NCBI GenBank assembly: GCA_013298145.1
Contig: JAAFJO010000001.1
Span: 310,001 to 374,000, forward strand
From: Betaproteobacteria bacterium
GTDB lineage: Bacteria; Pseudomonadota; Gammaproteobacteria; Burkholderiales; Casimicrobiaceae
Reading direction: 5' to 3'
Length of the DNA: 64,000 bases
Part shown: positions 45,887-56,978 of the stretch, piece by piece
Position numbering within the stretch: position 1 is the first letter of the stretch
How the letters are laid out: every line of letters begins with the position of its first letter
Notes under the pieces: model-generated
What the model was told of the DNA's origin: nothing
Databases searched by the model: none
The model's input: the letters and a program-made list of their open reading frames with translations, nothing else
Made by a program: the position numbers and the translations under genes

Positions 45887-47227
45887 TCATGGCGGCAAGC
45901 AATTGGCCCCGTGTTCGGCCGCGATCCAGCTGAGCGCTTGAGCGGTGCTAAAAGCGCCGTTACTTACGCCATTCGCCCAGGTGGACGTTGGTAACCGCAA
46001 CATCGCCCGCAAAAGCATTAAGCCATCGGTGGGCGCACGCATCACACTGTCGGCGTCGATGTCCATGTTGAGTGCGCCGAGATTGCCCTCGATTTGCGCC
46101 GCCGTGAAGGGTGCGGTTAAACCCACTGCGTTGCTTACTAATGGAGCGCCACGAAAGCCGAGCAAATAGCGCACAACCAACAGCCCATCGGTGGCTGCAC
46201 TCAACGCGCCGTCGCCGTCTGCATCTAATGAACAAAACGGCGGATAGGCCACAAAGTTTCCGAGGCTCGCGGGCGCATTCCCCACGGCCGTGCTGCCGAC
46301 CGTGCTACTAGCCAGCGTATCGATTCGAGTGACGTTGTCGCCTTCAATGTTGGCAACAACCGCTTGAGCGCCCGTCCGTGTAACGGCAATCCCGACCGGC
46401 GTGTTGCCAATTGCGATGGTGTTGGTCACCACGTTGTCAGAGGCACGTACTACCGACACGGTCTTATCAAACAGATTACTCACAAAAACCTTGCTGCCGT
46501 CCGGGCTCACCGCAACACCGCTTGGAAAGCCTCCCACGCGGACCGTGGCGACGACAGAATTGCCAGCCGTGTCAATCACGCTTAAGCTTGCGCTGCCGCT
46601 ATTGGCAACATACGCGCGCGCGCCTGAAGGCGAAATAGCAACCCCTAACGGATTGTTTTCTACGCTTATCGTCCCGGTCGTAGCATTGGTCGTTAAATCT
46701 ACTACTGACACACTGCGCGCCGCGGAGTTACTGACGTAAGCAAACAAGTCACTCGGCGTAATTGCGACGCCGGTTGGTTGCGCGCCAACACTTATCGCGC
46801 TGAGTTGCGCTTTCGCTGCGGTATCGATCACTGACAACGTATTCGCACCAAAATTGGCGGCGTATGCCCGGCTGCCAGTTGCATTGACCGCAACGCCTGT
46901 GGGCTGGGCGCCGATGGGAATCGTAGCAACCAGCCTGTTGGTGACCGCGTTGATGACTGAGACCGTATTGCCCCGGTGATCGGTAACGTAAACGAAGGCG
47001 CCATTCGGTGAAGTGGCAACGCCGTATGGCGCGGCACCAGTCACGATGGTGGCAGTCGCTGAGCCGTTTACCACGTCAACGACTGTGACGGTATTCGCAC
47101 CGTGATTTCCGATGTAGGCAAATGGTGCGGCGTGGGTCGATGCAGCCGCTGCGCTCGCACACGCGAGCGCTGCCGCCGCACGCCAAATCGCGCAGCGAGC
47201 CGCGTGTGGCGAAGAAAAGATATTCAT
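45887..47227 (-). CDS. Secreted YVTN beta-propeller with dockerin-like C-terminus
   Basis: A 446-residue exported protein. A signal peptide (AAAALACASAAAASTHA) is followed by seven ~42-residue YVTN-type blades (residues ~35-335), each with a V(A/S)VI(D/N) strand and a G(V/I)A(V/I)(S/T)P(S/N)G turn. The C-terminal ~100 residues hold two Asp-rich repeats: DADGDGALSAATDGLLVVRYL and DIDADSVMRAPTDGLMLLRAM, which look like type I dockerin calcium loops. It lies 18 bp after the secreted protein gene at 47246-48046. Likely an extracellular or cell-surface protein; the ligand is unknown. Confidence 0.85.
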   Translation of the reverse strand: MNIFSSPHAARCAIWRAAAALACASAAAASTHAAPFAYIGNHGANTVTVVDVVNGSATATIVTGAAPYGVATSPNGAFVYVTDHRGNTVSVINAVTNRLVATIPIGAQPTGVAVNATGSRAYAANFGANTLSVIDTAAKAQLSAISVGAQPTGVAITPSDLFAYVSNSAARSVSVVDLTTNATTGTISVENNPLGVAISPSGARAYVANSGSASLSVIDTAGNSVVATVRVGGFPSGVAVSPDGSKVFVSNLFDKTVSVVRASDNVVTNTIAIGNTPVGIAVTRTGAQAVVANIEGDNVTRIDTLASSTVGSTAVGNAPASLGNFVAYPPFCSLDADGDGALSAATDGLLVVRYLLGFRGAPLVSNAVGLTAPFTAAQIEGNLGALNMDIDADSVMRAPTDGLMLLRAMLRLPTSTWANGVSNGAFSTAQALSWIAAEHGANCLPP

Positions 47228-47245
47228 TAGACGCGCTTTGCTTCG

Positions 47246-48046
47246 CTAGCGACCAGGAATGCGGCAACACGTACGCGAAGAGCGAAGCGTCTGGGCAGTG
47301 CTATCGCCGTTTCGCGCTGAGCACGTGCCCGACTGAAAGTACACAATGGGCATCAGCCACGATGTTGTCTCGCAATTTGTCGCCGTTTGTATGTAACCCA
47401 CCGGGCACGCGGGCGCAACGGCATTACCCGTACCACCGTTGGCCACAAGCGAGAGATCAGTGTTGGCAGTTTCAAGGCACTGGAGCGCGGTGGCCACAGG
47501 CGGTGCCAAGTAGCCGACGATGTCTACAGTGTAGTGCGATTGTGCGACGGAATAAATTGTGAAATCAAAGCTCGACAAGGGATTCGGAATTTGCACCGTC
47601 ATGCTGTTTGAGATCACGGCACCCGCGGCATAAGTGATGCTGAATATTGCCGGTTGTGGCGTACCAAACGGGTACACGATCGCGTGTCCGGGCAACGACG
47701 GCGTGATCGCCGTCACTATCACAGACAAGCCTGTGGCGTTCAAGCCTAAGGTTCCGCAGTTGGTAGAGCTGCCGCCCTGGCTTGCGAAGCTGCTTGCATT
47801 AATACCGACAAAACTCCGCGTTGCACCCGCTGCAATTGCGCCCGCTGCCGTGCTTCGTGTGTCAACAATCCGGCAAGCGGCGACCGGTGTGTAGACGAGA
47901 TCGTTACCGAGCGCACCTATGGTTTGCGGCGTAATTCTTGGCGGTGGCGTGCCCTCACCAGGCACGCTACCTGCGGCATGCGCAGACTCCGAGAAAAAAG
48001 CGAGCGCCACCACCATCGCCGATATGGCGCGAACACTGTATTTCAT
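47246..48046 (-). CDS. Secreted protein with CRIVDTR motif, unknown function
   Basis: A 266-residue exported protein starting MKYSVRAISAMVVALAFFSESAHAAG, a clear signal peptide. The mature part has CRIVDTRSTAAGAIAAG and GGSSTNCGTLGLNATGLSVIVTA, segments I recall from uncharacterised secreted proteins of proteobacteria. Six or more cysteines lie toward the C-terminus (CLETA, CPVGY, CETT, CSARN, CCRIPGR), so disulfides are likely. The longer frame from 48082 adds 12 residues before the signal peptide and is rejected. It probably forms an operon with the propeller gene. Confidence 0.75.
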   Translation of the reverse strand: MKYSVRAISAMVVALAFFSESAHAAGSVPGEGTPPPRITPQTIGALGNDLVYTPVAACRIVDTRSTAAGAIAAGATRSFVGINASSFASQGGSSTNCGTLGLNATGLSVIVTAITPSLPGHAIVYPFGTPQPAIFSITYAAGAVISNSMTVQIPNPLSSFDFTIYSVAQSHYTVDIVGYLAPPVATALQCLETANTDLSLVANGGTGNAVAPACPVGYIQTATNCETTSWLMPIVYFQSGTCSARNGDSTAQTLRSSRTCCRIPGR

Positions 48047-48329
48047 GTCGATTCTCCCTGTCGCAAATGTGAAAGCGCGCACAGCGCATTAAGCATCCCA
48101 AACAAGTACAAATTGATTATGCGGCACACGCGCGCACAACCGCACGGCTGTTGCAAGTGCTTCAGCGGAGTAGACGAAATCAGCATCTTTCTTGCGACAC
48201 GAGGGAAAAGATGACGCCGAGGCGCGTGTCTCAGTGCCATCGTGTTGGCTAACTGCAAACCGCTTGCTTCCGATTGCCTGGCGTCGCTCACAGGGCGCGT
48301 CGGGGGCCAAACCGCTAACAGCGCGAAGA

Positions 48330-48719
48330 CTAGCCCTCGCGGTTTCGCATCCAGTCGGCCGTGCCGAAGAGTTGTTGCAATAGCCACTGGGCGAGCTTTT
48401 CCTCGGTCTCGCAATCAGTGAGCGCACGCTTCATGCAAGCCATCCATTGATCCCGTTCGAGCGTGCCGATTGAAAACGGCAAATGCCTTGCCCGCAAGCG
48501 CGGATGGCCAAAGCGCTCAACGTAGAGGTTCGGGCCGCCGAGCCAGCCGCACAGAAACCAGTAGAGCTTATTGCGCGATTCTTCGAGCGTGGTCGGATGC
48601 AGTTCACGGATCGTGGCGAACTCAGGCTCAAAATCCATGCGGTCGTAGAACGCGTCTACGAGCTCGCGCACGCCACTTTCGCCGCCAAAGCGCTCAAACG
48701 GAGACAGCGTAGGATTCAT
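48330..48719 (-). CDS. glbO: Group II truncated haemoglobin
   Basis: A 129-residue trHb2 globin. SPFERFGGESGVRELVDAFYDRMD covers helices A-B, Y (B10) is in AFYDRM, and KLYWFLCGWLGGPNLY with the Trp-Gly pair and RHLPFSIG with the proximal histidine (F8) mark group II. Such proteins bind O2 or NO. It is 133 bp after gatB on the same strand; the gap contains hairpins, and the 283 bp downstream hold nothing recognisable. Confidence 0.9.
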   Translation of the reverse strand: MNPTLSPFERFGGESGVRELVDAFYDRMDFEPEFATIRELHPTTLEESRNKLYWFLCGWLGGPNLYVERFGHPRLRARHLPFSIGTLERDQWMACMKRALTDCETEEKLAQWLLQQLFGTADWMRNREG

Positions 48720-48750
48720 GACCGCATATAACCCTATACGTGTAGCGACG

Positions 48751-48846
48751 ATTGAATAAGGGCCGGGCGCTTATTCAATTCCAACTCAATAAGTTACTTT
48801 TCGCTTTTTTTGCCCCAAAGGAATCGTCGTTATCAGCATTGAGTTG
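48751..48846. repeat. AT-rich inverted repeats between gatB and glbO
   Basis: ATTGAATAAG (48751-48760) pairs perfectly with CTTATTCAAT (48770-48779). CAACTCAAT (48782-48790) pairs with ATTGAGTTG (48838-48846) around a T-rich loop containing GCCCCAAAGGAA. The element lies after the gatB stop on the minus strand and could act in termination, though no U-run directly follows the first stem. The CCCAAAG core is shared with hairpins elsewhere in the window. Confidence 0.55.
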
Positions 48847-48852
48847 TTTTAC

Positions 48853-50286
48853 TTAGCCTAGCTTCTTTTTGATGATCTCGTTCACCTGCGCGGGGTTCGC
48901 CTTGCCCGCTGACGCTTTCATCACCATGCCGACGATGCTCATCAGCGCTTTTTCTTTGCCCGATTTGTAATCGGCAATCTGCGCGGCGCTTTTCGCGAGC
49001 ACTTCTTCGACGATTTTTTCGATCGCGCCGACGTCGCTGATTTGCTTCAAACCTTTTGCGGCGATCACGTCGTCCGCCGTTTTGCCGTCGCCGTTCCAGA
49101 GCGACTCGAACACCGTTTTCGCGATCTTGTTGCTGATGGTGCCATCCGAGATTCGAGCTACCACGCTCGCGAGTTGCTCGGCGGAAACGGGGCTCTGTTC
49201 AATCGTTTTCTCTTCGCGATTCAACGTCGCAGAGAGTTCACCGATGATCCAGTTCGCGACGAGCTTCGCATCTGCGCCCGACTTCACCGCGTCTTCAAAA
49301 TACTTCGCCGTCGCGCTGTCAAGTGATAACAATCGCGCGTCGTATTCCGGCAGTTTGAATTCGCTCTGGAAGCGCGCACATTTGGCCTCGGGCAGCTCCG
49401 GCATCGCAGCCTTGATGCGATCAAACATCGCGTCATCGATCACGAGCGGCGGCAAATCAGGATCGGGGAAGTAGCGATAGTCCATCGCGTCTTCCTTCGT
49501 GCGCATCGCGCGTGTTTCACCGGTGTCGGGGTTGAAAAGCACCGTCGCTTGCACGATCTTTTTGCCGTCTTCAATCTGCTCGATCTGCCAGCGCACTTCG
49601 TAGTCAATCGCCTGCTGCATAAACTTGAAGCTGTTCAAGTTCTTGATTTCGCGGCGCGTGCCGAAGGGCTCACCGGGTTTTCGCACCGACACATTCACAT
49701 CGCAGCGGAAGGAGCCTTCCTGCATGTTGCCGTCGCAAATGTCCAAGTAGCGCACGAGCCCATGCAGCGCCTTCGCATAGGCGATGGCTTCTTTCGCCGA
49801 GCGCATCACGGGTTCGGTGACGATTTCCAAGAGCGGCGTACCAGCGCGATTTAGATCGACGCCCGATTCGCGATCAAACTGATCGTGCACACTTTTACCG
49901 GCGTCTTCTTCGAGATGCGCGCGAGTGAGTTCGATGAATTTCGTCGTGCCATCAACGAGCGTGATGGTGAGCCCGCCGCCTTGCACAATCGGGGTCTCGA
50001 ACTGCGAAATTTGATAGCCCTTCGGCAGATCGGGATAGAAGTAGTTTTTGCGCGCAAAGATGGAGCGGCGGTTGATGTTCGCGCCAATCGCCAGACCGAA
50101 CTTCACCGCACGCTCCGCCGCACCTTTGTTCATCACTGGCAACGCGCCCGGCATCGCCAGATCAACGATGGAGGCTTGTGTGTTCGGCTCAGCGCCGAAG
50201 GCGGTAGACGCGCCGCTGAATATTTTTGATGCCGTCGTAAGTTGGACGTGTGTTTCCAACCCGATCACGATTTCCCATTGACTCAT
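48853..50286 (-). CDS. gatB: Asp/Glu-tRNA amidotransferase subunit B
   Basis: GatB is the kinase/tRNA-binding subunit of GatCAB, which converts Glu-tRNA(Gln) and Asp-tRNA(Asn) to their amide forms. The 477-residue protein starts [16 protein letters not shown] and contains [29 protein letters not shown] and [20 protein letters not shown] in the normal order. The C-terminal YqeY-like tail is complete ([14 protein letters not shown]). A 178-bp gap holding a double hairpin separates it from gatA. Confidence 0.97.
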   Translation of the reverse strand: MSQWEIVIGLETHVQLTTASKIFSGASTAFGAEPNTQASIVDLAMPGALPVMNKGAAERAVKFGLAIGANINRRSIFARKNYFYPDLPKGYQISQFETPIVQGGGLTITLVDGTTKFIELTRAHLEEDAGKSVHDQFDRESGVDLNRAGTPLLEIVTEPVMRSAKEAIAYAKALHGLVRYLDICDGNMQEGSFRCDVNVSVRKPGEPFGTRREIKNLNSFKFMQQAIDYEVRWQIEQIEDGKKIVQATVLFNPDTGETRAMRTKEDAMDYRYFPDPDLPPLVIDDAMFDRIKAAMPELPEAKCARFQSEFKLPEYDARLLSLDSATAKYFEDAVKSGADAKLVANWIIGELSATLNREEKTIEQSPVSAEQLASVVARISDGTISNKIAKTVFESLWNGDGKTADDVIAAKGLKQISDVGAIEKIVEEVLAKSAAQIADYKSGKEKALMSIVGMVMKASAGKANPAQVNEIIKKKLG

Positions 50287-50305
50287 AGATCACTCGCTTT
50301 TAACT

Positions 50306-50458
50306 CCCTCTCCCGCAGCGCGGGAGAGGGTGGGGGTGAGGGCTGTAGCTCGGCAGAACAATGACTGAGTTGCTTCGCACGCTGTCTGTTCTTTTTCCGG
50401 GGTCTACGATTCGTTCAACCGCCCTCACCCTAGCCCTCTCCCGCGCCGCGGGAGAGGG
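50306..50458. repeat. Double-hairpin inverted repeat between gatA and gatB
   Basis: Two hairpins with nearly the same arms, CCCTCTCCCGC/GCGGGAGAGGG at 50306-50330 and 50434-50458, are arranged as inverted copies. The inner flanks GTGAGGGC (50336-50343) and GCCCTCACCC (50421-50430) extend the symmetry, so the whole 153-bp element is one palindrome with a ~75-bp ordinary centre. Similar CCCTCTCCC...GGGAGAGGG repeats are, to my recollection, common in proteobacterial intergenic DNA. It fills almost all of the gatA-gatB gap and has no reading frame. Confidence 0.9.
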
Positions 50459-50464
50459 AACAGG

Positions 50465-51925
50465 TTAGATATTCGGATGCTTCTTGTGCCAATCAGTCGC
50501 CAACTGATACTGATGAGCGACGTTCAACATGCGCGCTTCATCGAGATAGTTGCCGATGATTTGCATGCCGACATGTAAGCCGTTTTCATCGACGCCGCAG
50601 GGATGACTCATCGCGGGCTGGCCGGTGAGGTTCGCACAAATCGTGTAGATGTCGTTCAGATACATCTTGACCGGATCATCCGCCTTCGCGCCGAACTGGA
50701 ATGCGGGCTCGGGCGCCGTTGGCCCTATCACCACATCGCACACTTCGTACGCCTTCTTGAAGTCTTCGGCGATCAGGCGGCGGAGCTTGCCGGCTTGCAA
50801 GTAGTAGGCGTCGTAATAGCCGTGCGACAACACATACGTGCCGATCAAAATGCGGCGCTTCACTTCCGCACCGAAGCCTTCCGCGCGTGAGCGTTTGTAC
50901 ATATCGACGATGTCGTCGTAGTCCTTCGCACGGTGACCGAAACGAGCGCCGTCAAAGCGCGACAAGTTCGAAGACGCTTCTGCGGGCGCGACGACGTAGT
51001 ATGCGGGGACCGAATACTTCACGTTCGGCAGAGAGATTTCGACGGTGGTTGCGCCGAGCTTGCGGTACACATCGAGCGCGGCTTCGACCGCTTTCAACAC
51101 GCCGGGCTCATTGCCTTCGCCGAAAAACTCCTTGGGCAAACCGATGCGAAGGCCCTTCAGCGGCTTCGCCAAATCACGGGTGTAGTCTTCCTTGGGGCGA
51201 TCGAGCGAGGTCGCATCGCGCGGATCGAACCCGGCCATCGCGTTCAGGAGCAGGGCGCAGTCTTCGGCGGTTTGCGCGAACGGGCCGGCTTGGTCGAGCG
51301 ACGAGGCAAAGGCGATGATGCCGTAGCGCGAACAGATGCCGTAAGTCGGCTTCAAACCCGTCAAATTGCAAAACATCGCAGGCTGACGAATCGAGCCGCC
51401 GGTGTCGGTGCCAGTGCTTGCGGGCGCGAGCCCTGCGGCCACCGCTGCGGCCGAGCCACCCGAAGAGCCGCCCGGCACGCGCGAGGTATCCCACGGGTTT
51501 TTTACCGGGCCGAAGAACGAGGTTTCATTCGACGAGCCCATCGCGAACTCGTCCATGTTCAATTTGCCGAGCGTCACCATGCCCGCATCGGCCATGTATT
51601 TCACGACCGTGGAGGTGTAGGGCGCCACGAAGTTCTCGAGCATTTTCGAGCCGCAGGTGGTGCGCCAGCCGTCGATCAGATAGATGTCTTTGTGCGCAAT
51701 CGGCACGCCAAGAAGCGGGGCTACTTCACCCTTCGAGCGCTTATTATCCGTGGACAAGGCTTCAGAAAGCGTCTTTTCCGGGTTAAGCGTGATATAGGCG
51801 TTTAGCCCTGGATTAAGTTGGGCTGTGCGGTCTAAGTAGTGTTTCGCTAAATCAACGGCGCTGACCTCTTTTGCTTCGAGCGCGGCCTTCGTCTCGGCGA
51901 CGGTGGCAAAGGCGTTCCAACTCAT
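50465..51925 (-). CDS. gatA: Asp/Glu-tRNA amidotransferase subunit A
   Basis: GatA is the amidase of GatCAB and releases ammonia from glutamine. The 486-residue protein has the amidase triad region: K in [10 protein letters not shown], cis-Ser and Ser nucleophile in [12 protein letters not shown], and the [12 protein letters not shown] loop. [22 protein letters not shown] is also conserved. It overlaps gatC by four bases (ATGA). Confidence 0.97.
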   Translation of the reverse strand: MSWNAFATVAETKAALEAKEVSAVDLAKHYLDRTAQLNPGLNAYITLNPEKTLSEALSTDNKRSKGEVAPLLGVPIAHKDIYLIDGWRTTCGSKMLENFVAPYTSTVVKYMADAGMVTLGKLNMDEFAMGSSNETSFFGPVKNPWDTSRVPGGSSGGSAAAVAAGLAPASTGTDTGGSIRQPAMFCNLTGLKPTYGICSRYGIIAFASSLDQAGPFAQTAEDCALLLNAMAGFDPRDATSLDRPKEDYTRDLAKPLKGLRIGLPKEFFGEGNEPGVLKAVEAALDVYRKLGATTVEISLPNVKYSVPAYYVVAPAEASSNLSRFDGARFGHRAKDYDDIVDMYKRSRAEGFGAEVKRRILIGTYVLSHGYYDAYYLQAGKLRRLIAEDFKKAYEVCDVVIGPTAPEPAFQFGAKADDPVKMYLNDIYTICANLTGQPAMSHPCGVDENGLHVGMQIIGNYLDEARMLNVAHQYQLATDWHKKHPNI

Positions 51926-52209
51926 TCGATCACCTTTGGCACGAGGAAATAGCCTTCGGCCGCCTGCGGCGCGTTGCGCTGCAGGTTCTCCCGATCATTT
52001 TTTTCGGTGACGGCATCGTCGCGCAAGCGCAGCACCATGTCGAGGCCGTGCGACATCGGCTCAACGCCCTTCGTATTGACCGACTGCATATCGTCGATCA
52101 ATTTGAAGATGCCTTCGAGTTTGGCTTGGACTTGACCCACTTCATCGGGGGTCACGCGGATGCGGGCAAGATGCGCGATCCGCTCGATATCTTGGGCGGA
52201 CAGGCTCAT
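51922..52209 (-). CDS. gatC: Asp/Glu-tRNA amidotransferase subunit C
   Basis: GatC is a 95-residue stabilising subunit that wraps around GatA and Gat[20 protein letters not shown] and [24 protein letters not shown] (the belt segment) match the family, ending [17 protein letters not shown] as usual. It is the first gene of gatC-gatA-gatB and diverges from mreB, as in many betaproteobacteria. Its leader contains a GCCTCGT/ACGAGGC stem at 52238-52258. Confidence 0.94.
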   Translation of the reverse strand: MSLSAQDIERIAHLARIRVTPDEVGQVQAKLEGIFKLIDDMQSVNTKGVEPMSHGLDMVLRLRDDAVTEKNDRENLQRNAPQAAEGYFLVPKVIE

Positions 52210-53513
<1,304 letters not shown>

Positions 53514-53519
53514 ATCATC

Positions 53520-53538
53520 CTCACCCGCGGTTGGTGAG
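53520..53538 (+). other. Small hairpin between mreB and mreC
   Basis: CTCACC (53520-53525) and GGTGAG (53533-53538) form a six-base stem directly after the mreB stop. No U-run follows. It could slightly lower mreC expression relative to mreB, which is made in larger amounts in other bacteria, but this is inference. Confidence 0.3.
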
Positions 53539-53615
53539 CGTTCTCCACCTGCGAGGAATCATTTTGGTCGCAACAAGTCAGATCGCATCGCGAATTGAGC
53601 TGAGGAACGCCTCGC

Positions 53616-54533
53616 GTGTTGAGTAACGTCACATCGCTCCCGAAAGAGCCTCCGCGCTTTTTTAAGCGTGGCCCTTCGACGCTCGCTCGCCTCACGTTTT
53701 TTGGGGTGGCCTCATTTGCGTTGATGTTTATCGACGCGAAATTTCAAACCCTCGAATTCGTCCGCAAATCGATTGCAACCGTCGTCTATCCCGTTCAGCA
53801 GCTCGCGCTGTTGCCAGGTGCCGCCATTGAATCAACGCAGGCGTTCTTTGAAACGCGCGACGCGCTTCGCACAGAAAACGAGGAACTGCGCCGCCAACTG
53901 CTCGACAACGCGCAGATGGAACAAGCCAGCCGCGCTGCGCAGCTTGATGCGCAGCGCTGGCGCGCGCTCGCGGGAGCAACGCAAACCCTTACCGTGAAGT
54001 CACAGACTTCGCGTGTGCTCTACCTCGGGCGCGATCCCTATTCACAAAAGTTTTTTATTGATCGCAGCGTGTCGCAGTCGTTCTCACCCGGATCGGCGGT
54101 GATCGATGGATCGGGACTATTGGGACAGCTCACACGCGTGCATCCCCTGATCGCGGAGGTGACGCTGATCACAGACAAGGATTCCGTCGTTCCGATTCGG
54201 ATTGAGCGCAACGGTGTCCGTGCAATTTTGCGCGGTCGCGGGCCACTTTCAGCGCCCGAGCTGAGCTTTGTCGCGGCGAACGCTGATTTGGTGGAAGGTG
54301 ATGTTGCCCTGAGTTCGAGTATCGATGGCATGTTCCCCGCGAATATCCGAGTCTGCCGCGTCGGAAAAATCACGCGCGCGCGCGAAAACGATTTTGCGAA
54401 GATCGAATGCTTACCGTTCGCAGGTGTGACGAGCGCGGAAGACGTGCTCGTCCTGGACCGCCCCGCAGAAATCCCGCCGCGCCCAGTGGAAGAAGCGGCT
54501 GCAAAAACGGCTGTCAAACGGAAGGGTTCGTAG
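53616..54533 (+). CDS. mreC: Rod-shape determining protein MreC
   Basis: MreC is a bitopic membrane protein that activates PBP2-RodA from the periplasm. The 305-residue protein has a basic cytoplasmic start, one membrane helix (LTFFGVASFALMFIDA), a coiled coil (ALRTENEELRRQLLDNAQMEQ) and the two beta barrels (SRVLYLGRDPYSQ, AVIDGSGLLGQLTRVHP, VTLITDKDSVVPIRI). A short positively charged tail ends it. It is followed by mreD after four bases. Confidence 0.94.
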   Translation: MLSNVTSLPKEPPRFFKRGPSTLARLTFFGVASFALMFIDAKFQTLEFVRKSIATVVYPVQQLALLPGAAIESTQAFFETRDALRTENEELRRQLLDNAQMEQASRAAQLDAQRWRALAGATQTLTVKSQTSRVLYLGRDPYSQKFFIDRSVSQSFSPGSAVIDGSGLLGQLTRVHPLIAEVTLITDKDSVVPIRIERNGVRAILRGRGPLSAPELSFVAANADLVEGDVALSSSIDGMFPANIRVCRVGKITRARENDFAKIECLPFAGVTSAEDVLVLDRPAEIPPRPVEEAAAKTAVKRKGS

Positions 54534-54537
54534 CGCC

Positions 54538-55074
54538 ATGTTCCGACTTCCCGACTCGCCTTTGATGAAGGTGGCAAGACCAGAAGACATTCTGCTGCCG
54601 CCAAAACTCTGGTTTGTGCTCATCACCCTGTTTGTCGCTTTTGCGGCGAACCTATTGCCGCTGTCAGGGATGGCGCTCGCGCTGCGACCTGATTTTTTCG
54701 CGCTCGTGCTCCTCTACTGGGCCATTCATCAACCGCGCTGGATTGGCGTCGCGGCGGGATGGTTTTGCGGCCTGCTCACCGATGTGGTTGAAGCTAATTT
54801 GTTTGGCCAGCATGCGCTTGCCTACGCGATTCTTGCGTTCTCAGCGGAATACTTTCATCGTCGAGTATTGCGCTTTCCGCTTTGGCAACAGTCTTTGCAC
54901 GTGTTTGGGCTCTTGTTGTTCACCCAAATCGTGGTGTTGGTGCTGCGGCTGATGAGCGGCGCGGCGCCACCGAATCCGATGTTTTTGTTATCCACCGTGA
55001 GCAGCACGCTCTTGTGGCCTGCGTTATCCGCGTTTTTGCAGTGGCCGCAGCGCGTTCGCTCGCTGGTTGATTGA
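54538..55074 (+). CDS. mreD: Rod-shape determining protein MreD
   Basis: A 178-residue inner-membrane protein with five to six hydrophobic segments. RPDFFALVLLYWAIHQPRWIGV and GWFCGLLTDVVEANLFGQHALAYA are typical of MreD in proteobacteria. Members are poorly conserved otherwise, so the position between mreC and mrdA is an important part of the call. Its stop overlaps an in-frame TTG of the next gene. Confidence 0.92.
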   Translation: MFRLPDSPLMKVARPEDILLPPKLWFVLITLFVAFAANLLPLSGMALALRPDFFALVLLYWAIHQPRWIGVAAGWFCGLLTDVVEANLFGQHALAYAILAFSAEYFHRRVLRFPLWQQSLHVFGLLLFTQIVVLVLRLMSGAAPPNPMFLLSTVSSTLLWPALSAFLQWPQRVRSLVD

Positions 55075-55082
55075 TCTCGGCC

Positions 55083-56978
55083 ATGAAAGAACTTCGAAAC
55101 CGCGAACAGGAAGTCTTCTGGTTTCAGCGCCGGGTGTTTGTGGCCGCGGTGTTCATGCTGCTCTGTTTTGCGCTGCTGCTTGGCCGATTCATTTACCTTC
55201 AATTAGTAAAACACGAGCACTTTGAACGATTGGCAGAAGCCAACCGTATCGATGTGCAGCCCGAAGTGCCCAATCGAGGCATCATCACCGATCGCAACGG
55301 GATTGTCTTGGCGTCGAACTTTTCGGCCTACACGCTCGAGCTCAACCCACAAAAAATTCCCAATCTTGACGCGACGATCGAGCGTTTAGCAACGCTCGTC
55401 GACATCTCGCAACGTGATCGACGTCGCTTCAAACGGCTTTATGAAGAGTTTCGTAGTGCTGAATCGCTGCCACTCAAATCGCGGCTGAGCGACGAAGAAG
55501 TGGCTCGTATCGCAGCCAATCGCTTTCAACTGCCAGGCGTTGAGATCAAGGCGCGCTTGTTCCGCCAATATCCGATGGGGGACGTGGCCTCGCATGTAAT
55601 CGGCTACATCGGCCGAATCAGTCAGCGCGAAAAGGAGCGTATCGAAGCGCAGGGCCTCTCCGCAGAATACAAAGGCTCAGACTACATCGGCAAATCGGGT
55701 ATCGAGCTCACCTACGAGAAAGATCTGCGCGGCACGGCAGGCGCGGTAGAAGTCGAAGTGGACGCCTCGCGACGGGTGATGCGGCAGCTCTCGCGAAAGG
55801 CCTCGATCTCTGGGAATAACCTCCAACTTTCGCTCGACATTCGCTTGCAGCGGCTTGCTGAAGAGGCGTTCACTGATCGCCGCGGTGCGCTGGTCGCCAT
55901 TGAGCCGTCGACCGGTGACATCCTCGCGTTTGTAAGTAAGCCGGGCTTTGACCCCAACCTTTTCGTCGATGGCATCGATCCGCAATCGTGGGAAGCGCTG
56001 CGCGATTCACTCGACAAACCGATGCTCAATCGCCCGCTGCAGGGCGCGTATCCGCCGGGTTCAACCTATAAGCCATTCATGGCGCTGATGGCGCAGGAGT
56101 TCGGTATTCGTACCCGCGAGCAGGCGATTGCCGATCCCGGATTCTTCCGTCTCGGTAACGGTTATTGGCGCGACGACAAGGTCGGTGGGCATGGCATGGT
56201 GAACCTGCCGAAATCGATCGCAGTTTCATGCAATACCTACTACTACCAGCTCGGCGCAGAACTCGATATCGACGAGTGGTCAGGGTTTATGCGGCAGTTC
56301 GGTTTCGGACAAAAAACCGGTGTCGACATAGACGGCGAACTCACAGGCACACTGCCGACTCGCGAATGGAAGGCGAAACGATTCCCGAAAGATCCCAAGG
56401 TGCATGTTGGCGATCAGGTTTCGCTCGGGATCGGTCAGGGCTTTAACGCGTTCACGCCGCTACAACTGGCCTACGCAACCGCGATTCTCGCGAACAATGG
56501 CGTCGCGTTCCGCCCGCATCTCGTGAAGCGGGTGCAAGATGCGAAGTCGGGCGACAGCCAACTTACGCAGCCCGAGCCTGCATACACGATCAAGCTGAAG
56601 CCTGAGCATATCCAGGCCGTGAAAGAGGGCTTGCAGGGCGTTGTGCTCGAAGGTACATCGGCCAGCGTGTTCAAAGGCGCGAAGTACACGAGCGGCGGAA
56701 AAACGGGCACGGCGCAAGCGTTTAACTTGCGAGGCCAAAAATACGTGGAGAGCCAAGTCGACGAGCGCTCACGTGATCACTCTTGGTACATCACCTTCGC
56801 ACCGCTCGATAAACCGCAGATCGCGATGGCAGTGTTTGTTGAAAACGGTGGTTTTGGCGCGCGCGCGGCGGCTCCGATTGCGCGCAAGGTGTTAGATGCC
56901 TACTTTGATCAGGCCGCGCTTGATGCGAACTGGAAAGGCTTCTTGGCGCAAAAGCGTGACACGAAAGCCGAGCCATGA
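55083..56978 (+). CDS. mrdA: Penicillin-binding protein 2 (elongasome transpeptidase)
   Basis: PBP2 crosslinks new peptidoglycan during elongation together with RodA. The 631-residue protein has an N-terminal membrane helix (VFVAAVFMLLCFALLLG), a dimerisation domain (PNRGIITDRNG) and the transpeptidase domain with S327-x2-K330 (PPGSTYKPF), S382-C-N384 and K540-T-G. The ATG at 55083 is preferred to a TTG at 55071 that overlaps the mreD stop. It overlaps rodA by four bases. Confidence 0.96.
   Translation: MKELRNREQEVFWFQRRVFVAAVFMLLCFALLLGRFIYLQLVKHEHFERLAEANRIDVQPEVPNRGIITDRNGIVLASNFSAYTLELNPQKIPNLDATIERLATLVDISQRDRRRFKRLYEEFRSAESLPLKSRLSDEEVARIAANRFQLPGVEIKARLFRQYPMGDVASHVIGYIGRISQREKERIEAQGLSAEYKGSDYIGKSGIELTYEKDLRGTAGAVEVEVDASRRVMRQLSRKASISGNNLQLSLDIRLQRLAEEAFTDRRGALVAIEPSTGDILAFVSKPGFDPNLFVDGIDPQSWEALRDSLDKPMLNRPLQGAYPPGSTYKPFMALMAQEFGIRTREQAIADPGFFRLGNGYWRDDKVGGHGMVNLPKSIAVSCNTYYYQLGAELDIDEWSGFMRQFGFGQKTGVDIDGELTGTLPTREWKAKRFPKDPKVHVGDQVSLGIGQGFNAFTPLQLAYATAILANNGVAFRPHLVKRVQDAKSGDSQLTQPEPAYTIKLKPEHIQAVKEGLQGVVLEGTSASVFKGAKYTSGGKTGTAQAFNLRGQKYVESQVDERSRDHSWYITFAPLDKPQIAMAVFVENGGFGARAAAPIARKVLDAYFDQAALDANWKGFLAQKRDTKAEP

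Noticed and set aside
45787..45933. 48-codon plus-strand frame in the gap before the propeller gene
   Set aside because: Starts with ATG and has even composition, but overlaps the propeller C-terminus, has no Shine-Dalgarno or motif, and is short enough to occur by chance.
50306..50458. Possible insertion sequence
   Set aside because: Inverted repeats are present, but the centre of about 75 bp cannot encode a transposase and no target duplication was seen.
50933..51805. 290-codon plus-strand frame opposite gatA
   Set aside because: Antisense to a conserved gene with intact motifs; composition (Arg, Ala, Val, His) is typical of a mirror frame.
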